Assembly (NCBI RefSeq): GCF_018325905.1
Contig: NZ_AP021901.1
Coordinates: 6,604,001 to 6,668,000 of the forward strand
Reading direction: 5' to 3'
Origin: Pseudomonas sp. St316
GTDB taxonomy: Bacteria; Pseudomonadota; Gammaproteobacteria; Pseudomonadales; Pseudomonadaceae
DNA: 64,000 bases
Shown: one piece after another, positions 9,423 to 19,675 of the stretch
How positions within the stretch are numbered: the stretch's first letter is position 1
Layout: the number at the start of each line of letters is the position of its first letter
Position numbers and translations under genes: made by a program
The notes under the pieces: model-generated
Databases searched by the model: none
Told to the model about the DNA's origin: nothing
The model's input: only the letters and a program-made list of their open reading frames with translations

Positions 9423-10202
9423 ATGCGGATCATCAGTGTGAACGTCAATGGTATTCAGGCTGCAGTGGAGCGAGGTTTGCTCAGTTGGCTGCAAGCACAG
9501 AATGCCGACGTCATCTGCCTGCAGGACACCCGCGCCTCCGCCTTTGAACTGGACGATGCAGCCTTCCAACTGGATGGTTACTTCCTTTATGCCTGCGATG
9601 CCGAAGTCCCCGCCCAGGGTGGCGTGGCTTTGTACTCGCGGCTGCAACCGAAGGCTGTCATCAACGGTCTCGGTTTCGAGACGGCGGACCGCTACGGGCG
9701 CTACCTGCAAGCCGATTTCGACAAGGTCAGCATCGCGACCTTACTGCTCCCTTCGGGGCAGAACGGCGATGAAGATTTGAATCAGAAATTCAAGTTGATG
9801 GACGACTTCGCCCGTTATCTGGATAAACAGCGGCGCAAACGTCGCGAGTACATTTATTGTGGCTCGCTGTACGTGGCGCAACAGAAGCTGGATATCAAGA
9901 ACTGGCGCGACAGCCAACAATCTCCTGGCTTCCTGGCGCCGGAACGGGCCTGGATGGACGAGATCATTGGCAACATGGGTTATGTCGACGCCCTGCGCGA
10001 AGTCAGCCGTGAAGGCGACCAGTACAGCTGGTGGCCGGACAACGAACAGGCCGAGATGCTCAACCTTGGCTGGCGCTTCGACTACCAGTTGCTGACACCT
10101 GGGCTGCGCCGCTTCGTACGCAGCGCCCGCCTGCCGCGCCAGCCACGGTTCTCGCAGCATGCGCCGCTGATCGTGGATTACGACTGGACGCTGACCATCT
10201 AA
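9423..10202 (+). CDS. crc: Catabolite repression control protein Crc
   Basis: A 259-residue protein, the exact length usual for Pseudomonas Crc. It has the exonuclease III/EEP fold: MRIISVNVNGIQAAVERGLL at the N terminus, ICLQDTRA, and the C-terminal SQHAPLIVDYDW. Crc is not a nuclease; the ICLQDTRA segment has Asp where active ExoIII enzymes have the metal-binding Glu. It works with Hfq to repress translation of mRNAs for secondary carbon sources. The ATG at 9423 is preferred over an in-frame upstream start at 9411. It is divergent from pyrE and followed by a terminator. Confidence 0.96.
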   Translation: MRIISVNVNGIQAAVERGLLSWLQAQNADVICLQDTRASAFELDDAAFQLDGYFLYACDAEVPAQGGVALYSRLQPKAVINGLGFETADRYGRYLQADFDKVSIATLLLPSGQNGDEDLNQKFKLMDDFARYLDKQRRKRREYIYCGSLYVAQQKLDIKNWRDSQQSPGFLAPERAWMDEIIGNMGYVDALREVSREGDQYSWWPDNEQAEMLNLGWRFDYQLLTPGLRRFVRSARLPRQPRFSQHAPLIVDYDWTLTI

Positions 10203-10239
10203 GCGTACCGGCGACATCCCCCAGGTCGACCGCCCAAGG

Positions 10240-10273
10240 AAAATGCCCGTATCGCAAGATACGGGCATTTTTC
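10240..10273. terminator. Bidirectional terminator between crc and gltS
   Basis: The stem AAATGCCCGTATC/GATACGGGCATTT with GCAA loop has an A-run on one side and TTTTT on the other. It lies between the converging crc and gltS genes. Confidence 0.9.
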
Positions 10274-10298
10274 ATGGAACACGCTACCGCTCGGACCA

Positions 10299-11507
10299 TC
10301 AAGTCGCGGCAAAAAACGGCAGGGCAAGGTACAACTTGATGACGATGACGTTAATGATATCGATGAAGAACGCGCCCACCATCGGCACCACCAGAAACGC
10401 TATCTGTGAAGGCCCATAACGCTGCGTCACTGCCTGCATGTTGGCGATGGCCGTCGGCGTGGCACCCAACCCAAAACCGCAATGCCCTGCCGCCAAGACT
10501 GCCGCATCGTAATGACTGCCCATGAGCCTGAACGTCACGAAAATCGCAAACAACGCCATGACCAATGTCTGGGCCGCCAGGATAATGAAGATCGGCAAGG
10601 CCAGTGACGCCAGGTCCCACAACTTGAGTGACATCAAGGCGATCGCCAGAAACAATGACAGGCTCACATTGCCGAGCACGGACACTTCTCGCTCAAACAC
10701 CTGATACAAGCCAAGCGCCGAAAGTCCATTGCGCAAGACCACCCCCACGAACAAGACGCAAACGAACGTCGGCAACTCGAATGCGGTGTCGTGGAGCTGC
10801 CCATTCAAGAGGGTACCGACCAACAGGCTGACTGCAATCAGGGCGAGCGTCTCGATAAACGAAAACGGCGTAATCGAGCGCTCTTTGTTCGGCTGTTCGA
10901 AACCCTTGGGTATCCGGGGCTTTTCTGATTCAAGGCCGCCGGGTAACTGGACACGCTTGATGAGCAGGCGCGCAACCGGTCCACCGATCAAGCCACCCAA
11001 CACCAAACCAAACGTTGCGGAAGCCATCGCCAGTTCGGAGGCCGAAGCCAGGCCGAACTTCTCACTGAACACCGTCCCCCACGCCGCGCCCGTGCCGTGA
11101 CCGCCCGCCAGGGTGATCGAGCCTGTCAGCAACCCCATCAACGGATCGAGCCCCAGCGCTTTTGCGAGCCCGATGCCCATGGCATTCTGGACCACCAACA
11201 GGCCGACGACCGCCAGCAGGAAAACCCCAACTACGCGCCCGCCTTTCTTCAGGCTGGCGAAGTCTGCATTCAGGCCAATCGTGGCAAAAAATGCCAGCAT
11301 CAACGGTGTCTGTAGTGAAGTATCAAAGCGAACCTCAACTTCAAGCCCCCGCAAAGCCAGGAGTGCCAAGGCAACTACCAGTCCGCCTGCTACAGGTTCA
11401 GGGATATTGTAGGCGCGCAGAAAACCAACACGCGCAACAAGTCCGCGCCCCAATAAAAGTACTAGAGAAGCGGCAACAAGTGTTCCATAGAAATCTAACT
11501 GAAACAT
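10299..11507 (-). CDS. gltS: Sodium/glutamate symporter
   Basis: A 402-residue integral membrane protein of the ESS family. It has about ten hydrophobic segments and the duplicated reentrant-loop signatures, for example GSITLAGGHGTGAAWG (about 129-144) and AAGHCGFGLGATPTAIANMQ near 340-360. It imports glutamate with sodium across the inner membrane. N terminus MFQLDFYGTLVAASLVLLLG agrees with family members. It is monocistronic, with an AT-rich upstream region. Confidence 0.93.
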   Translation of the reverse strand: MFQLDFYGTLVAASLVLLLGRGLVARVGFLRAYNIPEPVAGGLVVALALLALRGLEVEVRFDTSLQTPLMLAFFATIGLNADFASLKKGGRVVGVFLLAVVGLLVVQNAMGIGLAKALGLDPLMGLLTGSITLAGGHGTGAAWGTVFSEKFGLASASELAMASATFGLVLGGLIGGPVARLLIKRVQLPGGLESEKPRIPKGFEQPNKERSITPFSFIETLALIAVSLLVGTLLNGQLHDTAFELPTFVCVLFVGVVLRNGLSALGLYQVFEREVSVLGNVSLSLFLAIALMSLKLWDLASLALPIFIILAAQTLVMALFAIFVTFRLMGSHYDAAVLAAGHCGFGLGATPTAIANMQAVTQRYGPSQIAFLVVPMVGAFFIDIINVIVIKLYLALPFFAAT

Positions 11508-11811
11508 GAGTGTTTATTCTTTGAACATATATTCAGGGGCGAACCTTTTACCCGGACACGCCTCTTGAACAGGTTGATTGGCTCAACACTGATTGGCTTT
11601 GAATTCAAGGACCTTCAATGGTCTGAATATATCGAAATATTTCTGAAGGAATATAACTTGGCGCAACTCTATCAATCGAAGCGTCTTATTGCCAAGCATA
11701 GAGGCCGCACTGGAACTGTGCAGTTGTGACTAGACGTGTAAGAGCGGTATAGCCGCACAATAACTCGCCACGTAATGGAAGACCGCACATAAAGAGAAAC
11801 ATTCATGACTT
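11508..11811. other. AT-rich intergenic region upstream of gltS
   Basis: About 300 bases with no supportable gene and clearly more AT than the flanks. It contains a near-palindrome TGAACATATATTCA at about 11522-11535 close to the gltS start, plus other A/T-rich hexamers. It should hold the gltS promoter (minus strand). Confidence 0.5.
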
Positions 11812-11846
11812 CAAAAAAGACAATGCCCCGATAAGCCGGGGCATGT
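11812..11846 (-). terminator. Terminator of the DUF4870 gene
   Basis: On the minus strand the stem ATGCCCCG-GCTTAT-CGGGGCAT is followed by TGTCTTTTTTG, a standard rho-independent terminator about 25 bases after the DUF4870 stop. Confidence 0.88.
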
Positions 11847-11868
11847 CCTTGAATTGCAGCGCTGATCG

Positions 11869-12237
11869 TTATTTAACCAACCGCCAGGTAAACGGATACC
11901 GATACGGCTGCCCCTCATTGGCCTTCACGCCACCGATGATGGTCAGCACCAGCGCACCGATGGCCACCAGGCCGAACAGGAAAAAGCCGATCACCACGAC
12001 CATCAGCAGCAGGCTGATCGCCGAGGCAATCGCCACGGTGATCTGGAAGTTCAGCGCTTCCTTGCCCTGGGCATCGATGAACGGGTCGGACTCACGCTTG
12101 AGCTGCCAGAGCACCAGCGGCCCAATCAGCGTGCCGAACGGAATCCAGATCCCCAACAAGGCGGACAGGTGACAAAACATTGCCCATTGACGCGCCTCTT
12201 TGCTCGGCTGGGGCAGCAGGATTTGCTCATCACTCAT
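11869..12237 (-). CDS. DUF4870 (Tic20-like) membrane protein
   Basis: A 122-residue protein with three to four hydrophobic helices. It shows the family features: QWAMFCHLSALLGIWIPFGT at the start, then the charged turn DPFIDAQGKEALNFQIT, then two closely spaced membrane segments and the end PYRYPFTWRLVK. It is probably in the inner membrane; no biochemical role is known for the bacterial family. It follows rph at 31 bases on the same strand, so co-transcription is possible. Confidence 0.85.
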   Translation of the reverse strand: MSDEQILLPQPSKEARQWAMFCHLSALLGIWIPFGTLIGPLVLWQLKRESDPFIDAQGKEALNFQITVAIASAISLLLMVVVIGFFLFGLVAIGALVLTIIGGVKANEGQPYRYPFTWRLVK

Positions 12238-12268
12238 GACGCTCTCCTTGTCTTGAAGCGGAAATCGA

Positions 12269-12991
12269 TCAGTCAGCCAAGGCGGCCTTTTGCAGTTCGA
12301 AGATTTCGTTCATGCCTTTCTTCGCCAACTCCAGCATAGCGTTCAATTCTTCCGGCTGGAACGGCGCGCCCTCGGCAGTGCCCTGGACTTCGATGAAACC
12401 GCCGGCGCTGGTCATGACCACGTTCAGGTCGGTCTCGGCGGCGGAGTCTTCCAGGTAATCCAAGTCCAGCACCGGCTCGCCCTGGTACATGCCCACGGAC
12501 ACAGCGGCGATCATTTGCTTGAGCGGGTCGCCGCCCTTGAGGCCGCCGCGCTTCTTGATCACTTTCAAGGCATCGACCAGGGCGACCATGGCCCCGGTGA
12601 TGGAGGCAGTACGGGTACCGCCGTCGGCCTGGATCACGTCGCAATCGACATACAGCGTCACGTCGCCCAACTTGGACATGTCCAGTGCAGCACGCAGCGA
12701 ACGGCCGATCAGGCGTTGGATCTCCAGGGTACGGCCGCCCTGCTTGCCACGGCTGGCCTCACGCTGGTTCCGCTCACCGGTAGCACGCGGCAGCATGCCG
12801 TATTCGGCGGTCAACCAACCCTGGCCTTGGCCCTTGAGGAACCGTGGCACGCCGTTCTCGACACTGACGGTGCAGATGACCTTGGTATCACCGAATTCGA
12901 CCAGTACAGATCCCTCGGCGTGTTTGGTGTAGTTGCGGGTAATGCGGATCGAGCGAAGCTGATCGGCAGCGCGACCACTTGGACGTTTCAT
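12269..12991 (-). CDS. rph: Ribonuclease PH
   Basis: A 240-residue phosphorolytic exoribonuclease trimming tRNA 3' ends. It starts [20 protein letters not shown] and has [36 protein letters not shown] and the phosphate-site [17 protein letters not shown] segment. The start at 12991 matches the family; the 20-codon upstream extension is not conserved. It is divergent from yicC, the conserved rph-yicC-gmk neighbourhood. Confidence 0.97.
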   Translation of the reverse strand: MKRPSGRAADQLRSIRITRNYTKHAEGSVLVEFGDTKVICTVSVENGVPRFLKGQGQGWLTAEYGMLPRATGERNQREASRGKQGGRTLEIQRLIGRSLRAALDMSKLGDVTLYVDCDVIQADGGTRTASITGAMVALVDALKVIKKRGGLKGGDPLKQMIAAVSVGMYQGEPVLDLDYLEDSAAETDLNVVMTSAGGFIEVQGTAEGAPFQPEELNAMLELAKKGMNEIFELQKAALAD

Positions 12992-13264
12992 AGGGAATAC
13001 CTGTACAGGGGACGGAAAACTGCCGAGCATTATAGAGCCGTGAACCGTCATAGGGCAGTTAAACGTAGCGCAGTGCTAAAAAGCCGACGCGAGCGAAGCC
13101 GCGCAAAGACCCGCCCGACGGGCTGCCACGCTTTGTCGCAAGCGCGGTTGGGGCATACGCCTCACTGCGCTACAATCCTGCGCCTCTGCTGCCCTTGGGC
13201 TTTTAATTTACCTATTCCAGGCCCACGACCACCGTCGCGCCGGCCTGCATCGCGAGGAACCTCC

Positions 13265-14128
13265 ATGGTGCACAGCATGACCGCCTTCGCCCGCGTCGAA
13301 AAAGCCGGGGCCCAAGGCACGCTGAGCTGGGAACTGCGCTCGGTCAACAGCCGTTACCTGGAACCGCACCTGCGCCTGCCCGAGTCCTTCCGCGACCTGG
13401 AAGGCGGCGTGCGCGAAGCGCTGCGCCAGGGCCTGTCCCGGGGCAAGCTGGAATGCACCCTGCGCTTCACCGAAGAAAGCACCGGCAAAGCCTTGCAAGT
13501 GGACCGCGAGCGCGCCGCGCAGCTGGTCGCCGCGGCCGAAACCGTCGCCAGCCTGATCAAGCACCCAGCAGCCCTGAATCCATTGGAAGTCCTGGCCTGG
13601 CCCGGCGTGCTGGTGGGTGACGCGAGCGACCCGCAGGCGCTGAACGCCGAGGCGATGGCGCTGTTCAATGAAGGTCTCAAGGAACTCAAGGCCGGCCGCG
13701 AGCGCGAAGGCGCGGAGCTGGCCCGGCTGATCAACGAGCGCCTGACCTCCATCGAAGAAGACGTCAGCACCCTGCGCGAACTGGTCCCGCAGATGCTCGC
13801 CACCCAGCGCCAGAAAGTCCTCGACCGCTTCACCGACATGAAGGCCGAGCTGGACCCGCAACGCCTGGAACAGGAAATGGTCATGCTCGCGCAAAAGAGC
13901 GACGTGGCCGAAGAACTGGATCGCCTGAGCACCCACATCATCGAAGTTCGCCGGGTGCTCAAGTCCGGCGGTGCGGCCGGTCGCCGCCTGGACTTCCTGA
14001 TGCAGGAACTCAACCGCGAAGCCAACACACTGGGCTCCAAGGCCTTCGACCCGCGCAGCACCCAGGCGGCGGTCAACCTCAAGGTGTTGATCGAGCAAAT
14101 GCGCGAACAAGTGCAGAACATTGAGTAA
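13265..14128 (+). CDS. yicC: YicC-family endoribonuclease
   Basis: A 287-residue protein beginning MVHSMTAFAR. It has the typical SVNSRYLEPHLRLPE early motif, a coiled-coil-rich middle (about 150-230) and the C-terminal GRRLDFLMQELNREANTLGSKA signature. E. coli YicC has been described as an endoribonuclease acting on the sRNA RyhB; activity here is family inference. It is followed 12 bases later by gmk. Confidence 0.93.
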   Translation: MVHSMTAFARVEKAGAQGTLSWELRSVNSRYLEPHLRLPESFRDLEGGVREALRQGLSRGKLECTLRFTEESTGKALQVDRERAAQLVAAAETVASLIKHPAALNPLEVLAWPGVLVGDASDPQALNAEAMALFNEGLKELKAGREREGAELARLINERLTSIEEDVSTLRELVPQMLATQRQKVLDRFTDMKAELDPQRLEQEMVMLAQKSDVAEELDRLSTHIIEVRRVLKSGGAAGRRLDFLMQELNREANTLGSKAFDPRSTQAAVNLKVLIEQMREQVQNIE

Positions 14129-14761
<633 letters not shown>

Positions 14762-14835
14762 ACAGCCCTTCCCAAAACCGCTGCGACGGCTTTACATTGG
14801 TAGTCGCAGCGCGCCGAGGGGTTTGGTTAAAAAAT

Positions 14836-14865
14836 CAGCGCTTCCCTAAACGCTGGTGTTTTTTT
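14836..14865 (+). terminator. Terminator after gmk
   Basis: A short CAGCG/CGCTG stem with a ten-base spacer is followed by GTG and seven T (14859-14865). An additional GCTGCGAC/GTCGCAGC inverted repeat lies just upstream (14781-14812). Confidence 0.6.
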
Positions 14866-14928
14866 AAACTGTCGAGTCCGCTCGCCCAACCGGGCAGCGC
14901 GCATATTGCATTCGCTCCGAGGAATACC

Positions 14929-15192
14929 ATGGCCCGCGTAACCGTTGAAGACTGCCTAGAACACGTGGAAAACCGCTTTGAGCTGGTCATGCTCTCTACC
15001 AAGCGTGCCCGTCAACTGGCCACCGGTGGCAAAGAGCCGTTGGTCCAGTGGGAAAACGACAAGCCTACCGTAGTAGCGCTGCGTGAAATCGCCGAAGGCC
15101 TGATGAGCTACGAGTTCATCGCCAACGCTGAAATCGTCGAGGACGAACCGCTGTTCGCAGCGTTCGAGGACGAGTCCAACGAGGCGGTCTAA
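14929..15192 (+). CDS. rpoZ: RNA polymerase omega subunit
   Basis: An 87-residue protein starting [20 protein letters not shown] with RARQLATGG and [12 protein letters not shown], the conserved omega signature. It helps beta' folding and forms part of a ppGpp site, fitting its place 60 bases upstream of spoT. The start follows a GAGGAATACC ribosome binding site. Confidence 0.97.
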   Translation: MARVTVEDCLEHVENRFELVMLSTKRARQLATGGKEPLVQWENDKPTVVALREIAEGLMSYEFIANAEIVEDEPLFAAFEDESNEAV

Positions 15193-15252
15193 GCCTATGC
15201 CTGGTCGACGTAGCACGGCGCGGGGTCACAGCAAACGGCAGGAGTCATCATC

Positions 15253-17358
15253 ATGCCGAGCATAGACGCCCTCGCCGATCGCTTATCGGCCTACCTCGGC
15301 ACGGACCAGGTCAATCTGGTCCGCCGAGCCTATTTCTACGCCGAACAAGCCCACGACGGCCAGCGCCGCCGCAGCGGCGAGGCGTACGTCACGCACCCGC
15401 TTGCGGTGGCGAATATTCTTGCCGACATGCACATGGACCATCAGAGCCTGATGGCGGCGATGCTCCATGACGTGATCGAAGACACCGGCATTGCCAAGGA
15501 AGCGCTGCAAGCGCAGTTCGGCGAAACCGTGGCCGAACTGGTCGACGGGGTCAGCAAGCTGACCCAGATGAACTTCGAGACCAAGGCCGAGGCCCAGGCT
15601 GAAAACTTCCAGAAAATGGCCATGGCCATGGCCCGCGATATCCGCGTGATCCTGGTCAAGCTCGCCGACCGCCTGCACAACATGCGCACCCTGGAAGTGC
15701 TGTCCGGCGAAAAACGCCGGCGCATCGCCAAGGAAACCCTGGAAATCTACGCCCCCATCGCCAATCGCCTGGGCATGCACGCGATCCGCATCGAGTTCGA
15801 AGACCTCGGCTTCAAGGCCATGCACCCGATGCGTTCGGCGCGGATCAACCAGGCCGTCAAGCGCGCCCGGGGCAACCGCAAGGAAATCGTCAACAAGATC
15901 GAAGAGTCCCTGAGCCACTGCCTGGCCATCGACGGCATCGAAGGCGAAGTCAGCGGGCGGCAGAAACACCTCTACGGCATCTACAAGAAAATGCGCGGCA
16001 AGCGTCGGGCCTTCAACGAGATCATGGACGTCTACGCGTTCCGGATCATCGTCGACAAGGTCGATACCTGCTACCGCGTGCTGGGCGCTGTACATAATTT
16101 GTACAAACCGTTGCCGGGGCGCTTCAAGGATTACATCGCGATCCCCAAGGCCAACGGCTATCAGTCGCTGCACACCACGCTGTTCGGCATGCACGGCGTA
16201 CCGATCGAAATCCAGATCCGTACCCGTGAAATGGAAGAGATGGCCAACAACGGCATCGCCGCCCACTGGCTGTACAAATCCAGCGGTGACGAACAACCCA
16301 AGAGCACCCACGCCCGCGCCCGACAATGGGTCAAGGGTGTGCTGGAAATGCAGCAGCGCGCCGGCAATTCCCTGGAATTCATCGAGAGCGTGAAGATCGA
16401 CCTGTTCCCGGACGAGGTCTACGTCTTCACGCCCAAGGGCCGGATCATGGAGCTGCCCAAAGGCTCCACGGCCGTGGACTTTGCCTATGCGGTGCACACC
16501 GACGTCGGCAACAGTTGCATCGCGTGCCGGATCAACCGCCGCCTGGCGCCGTTGTCCGAACCGCTGCAAAGCGGCTCCACGGTGGAAATCGTCAGCGCCC
16601 CGGGCGCGCGCCCCAACCCGGCGTGGCTCAATTTCGTGGTCACCGGCAAGGCCCGCACCCATATCCGCCACGCCCTGAAACTGCAACGCCGCTCCGAATC
16701 CATCAGCCTGGGCGAGCGCCTGCTGAACAAGGTGCTGAACGGCTTCGACAGCTCGCTGGACAAGATCCCGGGCGAGCGCGTGCAGGTGATGCTCCACGAA
16801 TACCGCCTCGAATTGATCGAAGACCTGCTCGAAGACATCGGCCTGGGCAATCGCATGGCCTATGTCGTCGCCCGCCGCCTGCTCGGCGAAGGCGAACAAT
16901 TGCCAAGCCCCGAAGGCCCGCTGGCGATTCGCGGCACCGAAGGCCTGGTGCTCAGTTATGCCAAGTGCTGTACGCCGATCCCGGGCGACCCGATTGTCGG
17001 CCATCTGTCCGCCGGCAAAGGGATGGTGGTGCACCTGGACAACTGCCGCAACATCAGCGAAATCCGTCATAACCCGGAAAAATGCATCCAGCTTTCCTGG
17101 GCCAAGGATGTCACCGGCGAATTCAACGTCGAGCTGCGGGTCGAGCTGGAACACCAGCGCGGCCTGATCGCACTGCTGGCCAGCAGCGTCAATGCCGCCG
17201 ATGGCAACATCGAAAAAATCAGCATGGACGAACGCGATGGCCGCATCAGCGTCGTTCAATTGGTGGTCAGCGTGCACGACCGCGTGCACCTGGCCCGCGT
17301 GATCAAGAAACTGCGCGCCCTGACCGGGGTTATCCGCATCACCCGCATGCGCGCATAG
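15253..17358 (+). CDS. spoT: Bifunctional (p)ppGpp synthetase/hydrolase
   Basis: A 701-residue long RSH enzyme. The N-terminal HD hydrolase has YVTHPLAVA and LHDVIEDTG (about 71-79). The synthetase domain has YGIYKKMRGKRRAFNEIMDVYAFR, FKDYIAIPKANGYQSLHT and the EIQIRTREMEEMA motif. A TGS domain starts near KIDLFPDEVYVFTPKG, and a C-terminal ACT domain ends the protein. It makes and degrades the stringent-response alarmone. Gene order rpoZ-spoT-ridA is the gammaproteobacterial pattern. Confidence 0.97.
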   Translation: MPSIDALADRLSAYLGTDQVNLVRRAYFYAEQAHDGQRRRSGEAYVTHPLAVANILADMHMDHQSLMAAMLHDVIEDTGIAKEALQAQFGETVAELVDGVSKLTQMNFETKAEAQAENFQKMAMAMARDIRVILVKLADRLHNMRTLEVLSGEKRRRIAKETLEIYAPIANRLGMHAIRIEFEDLGFKAMHPMRSARINQAVKRARGNRKEIVNKIEESLSHCLAIDGIEGEVSGRQKHLYGIYKKMRGKRRAFNEIMDVYAFRIIVDKVDTCYRVLGAVHNLYKPLPGRFKDYIAIPKANGYQSLHTTLFGMHGVPIEIQIRTREMEEMANNGIAAHWLYKSSGDEQPKSTHARARQWVKGVLEMQQRAGNSLEFIESVKIDLFPDEVYVFTPKGRIMELPKGSTAVDFAYAVHTDVGNSCIACRINRRLAPLSEPLQSGSTVEIVSAPGARPNPAWLNFVVTGKARTHIRHALKLQRRSESISLGERLLNKVLNGFDSSLDKIPGERVQVMLHEYRLELIEDLLEDIGLGNRMAYVVARRLLGEGEQLPSPEGPLAIRGTEGLVLSYAKCCTPIPGDPIVGHLSAGKGMVVHLDNCRNISEIRHNPEKCIQLSWAKDVTGEFNVELRVELEHQRGLIALLASSVNAADGNIEKISMDERDGRISVVQLVVSVHDRVHLARVIKKLRALTGVIRITRMRA

Positions 17359-17394
17359 CTCCCCAAGTAGCCACCTCATTATCAGGAGTCATCA

Positions 17395-17775
17395 ATGACC
17401 AAGACTGTTATCACCAGCGACAAGGCCCCGGCCGCCATCGGTACTTATTCCCAGGCGATCAAGGCCGGCAACACCGTGTACATGTCGGGCCAGATCCCGC
17501 TGGACCCGAAAACCATGGAACTGGTGGAAGGCTTCGAAGCCCAGACCGTGCAGGTGTTCGAAAACCTCAAGGCCGTAGCCGAGGCAGCCGGTGGTTCGTT
17601 CAAGGACATCGTCAAGCTGAACATCTTCCTCACTGACCTGAGCCACTTCGCCAAGGTCAACGAGGTAATGGGCAAGTACTTCGACCAACCTTACCCTGCC
17701 CGCGCCGCCATCGGCGTGGCGGCCCTGCCCAAGGGCGCTCAGGTTGAGATGGATGCCATCCTGGTCATCGAGTAA
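17395..17775 (+). CDS. ridA: RidA-family 2-iminobutanoate/2-iminopropanoate deaminase
   Basis: A 126-residue YjgF/YER057c/UK114 protein. The family signatures are [21 protein letters not shown] near the start and [23 protein letters not shown] with the active-site Arg (about residue 104). It hydrolyses reactive enamine/imine intermediates released by PLP enzymes. It lies 36 bases downstream of spoT and ends at a clear terminator. Confidence 0.95.
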   Translation: MTKTVITSDKAPAAIGTYSQAIKAGNTVYMSGQIPLDPKTMELVEGFEAQTVQVFENLKAVAEAAGGSFKDIVKLNIFLTDLSHFAKVNEVMGKYFDQPYPARAAIGVAALPKGAQVEMDAILVIE

Positions 17776-17782
17776 TAAGGCC

Positions 17783-17811
17783 GGCGCAGCCTCCCCCGCT
17801 GCGCCGTTTTC
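17783..17811 (+). terminator. Terminator after ridA
   Basis: GGCGCAGC-CTCCCCC-GCTGCGCC is followed by GTTTTC, a compact GC-rich stem immediately downstream of the ridA stop. Confidence 0.8.
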
Positions 17812-17830
17812 GTCTTGAAAGGATTCCACC

Positions 17831-18571
17831 ATGCGCAAAGCGCTTGCTCTCTCGTTGGCAGCCCTGCTTCTGGGCGGCTGCGCCAGCGACCCTGCCGACC
17901 GTGACATCAGCGGTACCTGGATCAACCAGGCAGCCATCGACGCTGCCGCCAAGGGCGGCCCGCTTCGCGAAGCGCTGCAGGGCTATGGCCCAAACCTGGA
18001 ATGGGACATCAACACCCGGGCCGGTCAGGCACGCTACACCAACGGTTTTGAGAACGTCGAAGGCAAACTGCTGGGCGAAGAAGACGGCGCCTGGAAAGTC
18101 GATTTCTACGGCAGTTCGGCCAGCGAACTCAAGCGCGATGGCGACCAGTTGAGCCAGGCTGCTACCGAAAACGAGCCACAGCAAGTGTTCGACCGCGCAC
18201 AAGTCCAGGTCCCGGAAGGCGCGCCAATCGGCGCCAGTTTCGAGCGGGCGCTGTATGCCGCCTACCTTGGCGGCACCTGGGACATCGCCAGCGGCCCCGG
18301 CCAGGGTGCCAGCGTGCAATTCCAGCCCGACGGCCAGGTCAGCGGCCTGCCAGGTGCCGATCGCTACGCCTTGTGCCTGGCCGGCGATTGCGCCTCCATG
18401 AGCGGCGGCAACGACAACATCTGGTTGCAACAGAATGGCCAGGGCAACACCTGGATCTTCGCCCGCGACGGCAAGAAGCTGGAAATTTTCCAGACCGTGA
18501 ATGCGGCGCTGGCCGATGAAATGCCGTCGTTCACGCCGGGCACTCGGCAGTGGGTGCTGGAGAAACAGTAA
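17831..18571 (+). CDS. Putative lipoprotein of unknown function
   Basis: A 246-residue protein with a lipoprotein signal peptide, lipobox LLGGC with Cys17, and Ala at +2, which favours outer-membrane sorting. The mature part contains ISGTWINQAAIDAAAK and later LGGTWDIASGPG, two similar SGTW/GGTW segments suggesting a repeated beta-rich lipocalin-like module. I do not recognise a characterised family. It is preceded by an AAAGGATT ribosome binding site and stands alone between ridA and the convergent SDR gene. Confidence 0.75.
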   Translation: MRKALALSLAALLLGGCASDPADRDISGTWINQAAIDAAAKGGPLREALQGYGPNLEWDINTRAGQARYTNGFENVEGKLLGEEDGAWKVDFYGSSASELKRDGDQLSQAATENEPQQVFDRAQVQVPEGAPIGASFERALYAAYLGGTWDIASGPGQGASVQFQPDGQVSGLPGADRYALCLAGDCASMSGGNDNIWLQQNGQGNTWIFARDGKKLEIFQTVNAALADEMPSFTPGTRQWVLEKQ

Positions 18572-18586
18572 TTTCCCCGTGGAGAC

Positions 18587-18609
18587 CTGTGGGAGCAAAG
18601 CTCCCACAG
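18587..18609. repeat. Collapsed REP palindrome
   Basis: CTGTGGGAGC-AAA-GCTCCCACAG is a perfect hairpin made only of the outer arms of a REP unit, lacking the usual central CTTGCTCGCGA part. It lies between the converging lipoprotein and SDR genes and may act as a terminator or mRNA end structure. Confidence 0.75.
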
Positions 18610-18629
18610 TTGTTTGAGGGGCAGGCGAA

Positions 18630-19487
18630 TCAGCAGCGCCCTTCCAGGATCGCCGCATAACCTTCGCGAAAACTCGAATAACGCGGCGTCCAGCCCAAGG
18701 CCTTCGCCCTGGCATTGCTGCAGCGCTTGCTGCCGGCGCGACGCACGCTGGCATCGTCGGCCCATTGGGTAACGCCCATGTATTCGCGCAACCAGCCCAC
18801 CACTTCGGCCAGCGGCGCAGGGGCGTCGTCGACGCCGATGTAGCAATCGTCCAACACCTTGCCCTGGCGATCGGCCTCCAGCAGGAATGCCAGCAGGCCG
18901 GCGGCATCGTCGGCGTGGATGCGATTGGCGTAGAGCGGCGGGTCGATCACCACGCGATAACCCTGGCGCACCTGGCTCAACAGCCATTCACGACCCGGGC
19001 CATAGATGCCGGTCAGGCGCACGCGGCTAGCCGGGATGCCGCTGTCCAGGGCTACTTGCTCGGCTTCGAGCATCAGTCGACCGGAATAGCCGCCGGCCAC
19101 GGTGGGCGAGGTTTCATCCACCCATTCGCCCTGCTGTTGCCCATAAACACTGCTGCTGGACACAAACAGCAGACGCTTGGGCCTCTGGCCATGCTGCTTC
19201 AACCAGCCCAACACATGCTGCAACCCTTCGACGTAAGCCGTGCGATAGCCCGCTTCGTCATGGTCGGTGGCGGCGGCGCTGTACACCAGGTAATCCAGTG
19301 GCCCGGTGGGCCAGTCGGCGGGACATTGGTCGCTGAACAAATCCCCCGCCACCCCGATGACGCCCGCAGGCAGCTTCGAAACCGTGCGGCGCAGGCCATG
19401 GACTTGCCAATGTTCGGCCACTAACTGGCTGGCCAGGCGGCCGCCGATATCACCGCAGCCGGCGATCAAAACAGAAGGCGCGGACAT
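18630..19487 (-). CDS. NAD-dependent epimerase/dehydratase-like SDR (YeeZ-like)
   Basis: A 285-residue extended/atypical SDR. The N-terminal Rossmann motif is LIAGCGDIGGRLASQL, and the mid-protein segment is LLFVSSSSVYGQQQGEWVDE with the SSVYG active-site region. The ATG at 19487 follows AGGAGTTCTTG, favouring it over an upstream extension. The substrate is not readable from sequence; comparison is to E. coli YeeZ and sugar-nucleotide epimerases. No operon partner. Confidence 0.85.
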   Translation of the reverse strand: MSAPSVLIAGCGDIGGRLASQLVAEHWQVHGLRRTVSKLPAGVIGVAGDLFSDQCPADWPTGPLDYLVYSAAATDHDEAGYRTAYVEGLQHVLGWLKQHGQRPKRLLFVSSSSVYGQQQGEWVDETSPTVAGGYSGRLMLEAEQVALDSGIPASRVRLTGIYGPGREWLLSQVRQGYRVVIDPPLYANRIHADDAAGLLAFLLEADRQGKVLDDCYIGVDDAPAPLAEVVGWLREYMGVTQWADDASVRRAGSKRCSNARAKALGWTPRYSSFREGYAAILEGRC

Positions 19488-19573
19488 CAAGAACTCCTCT
19501 GGCAAAGCCGCAGACTAGCCTTCGCAGGGGACAAGCGGCTAGCCATGCGACAAAAAAAGTAACTGTATTACTT

Positions 19574-19602
19574 TTGTTAACAAGAATTAATTGCAATAAT
19601 AC
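19574..19602 (+). promoter_or_regulatory. Possible Fur box upstream of exbB
   Basis: An A/T-rich stretch around GTTAACAAGAATTAATTGCAATAAT resembles the GATAAT-repeat arrangement of Fur sites, about 80 bases before exbB. Iron repression of exbBD-tonB is established in pseudomonads; this particular site match is imperfect and inferred by eye. Confidence 0.35.
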
Positions 19603-19675
19603 CCACCACTTTTGTTCTCGGCCTCACGAGGCCTGGAAGAACATCAACCTTCTTTTCCTCTCAGGTCCGGCCAGC

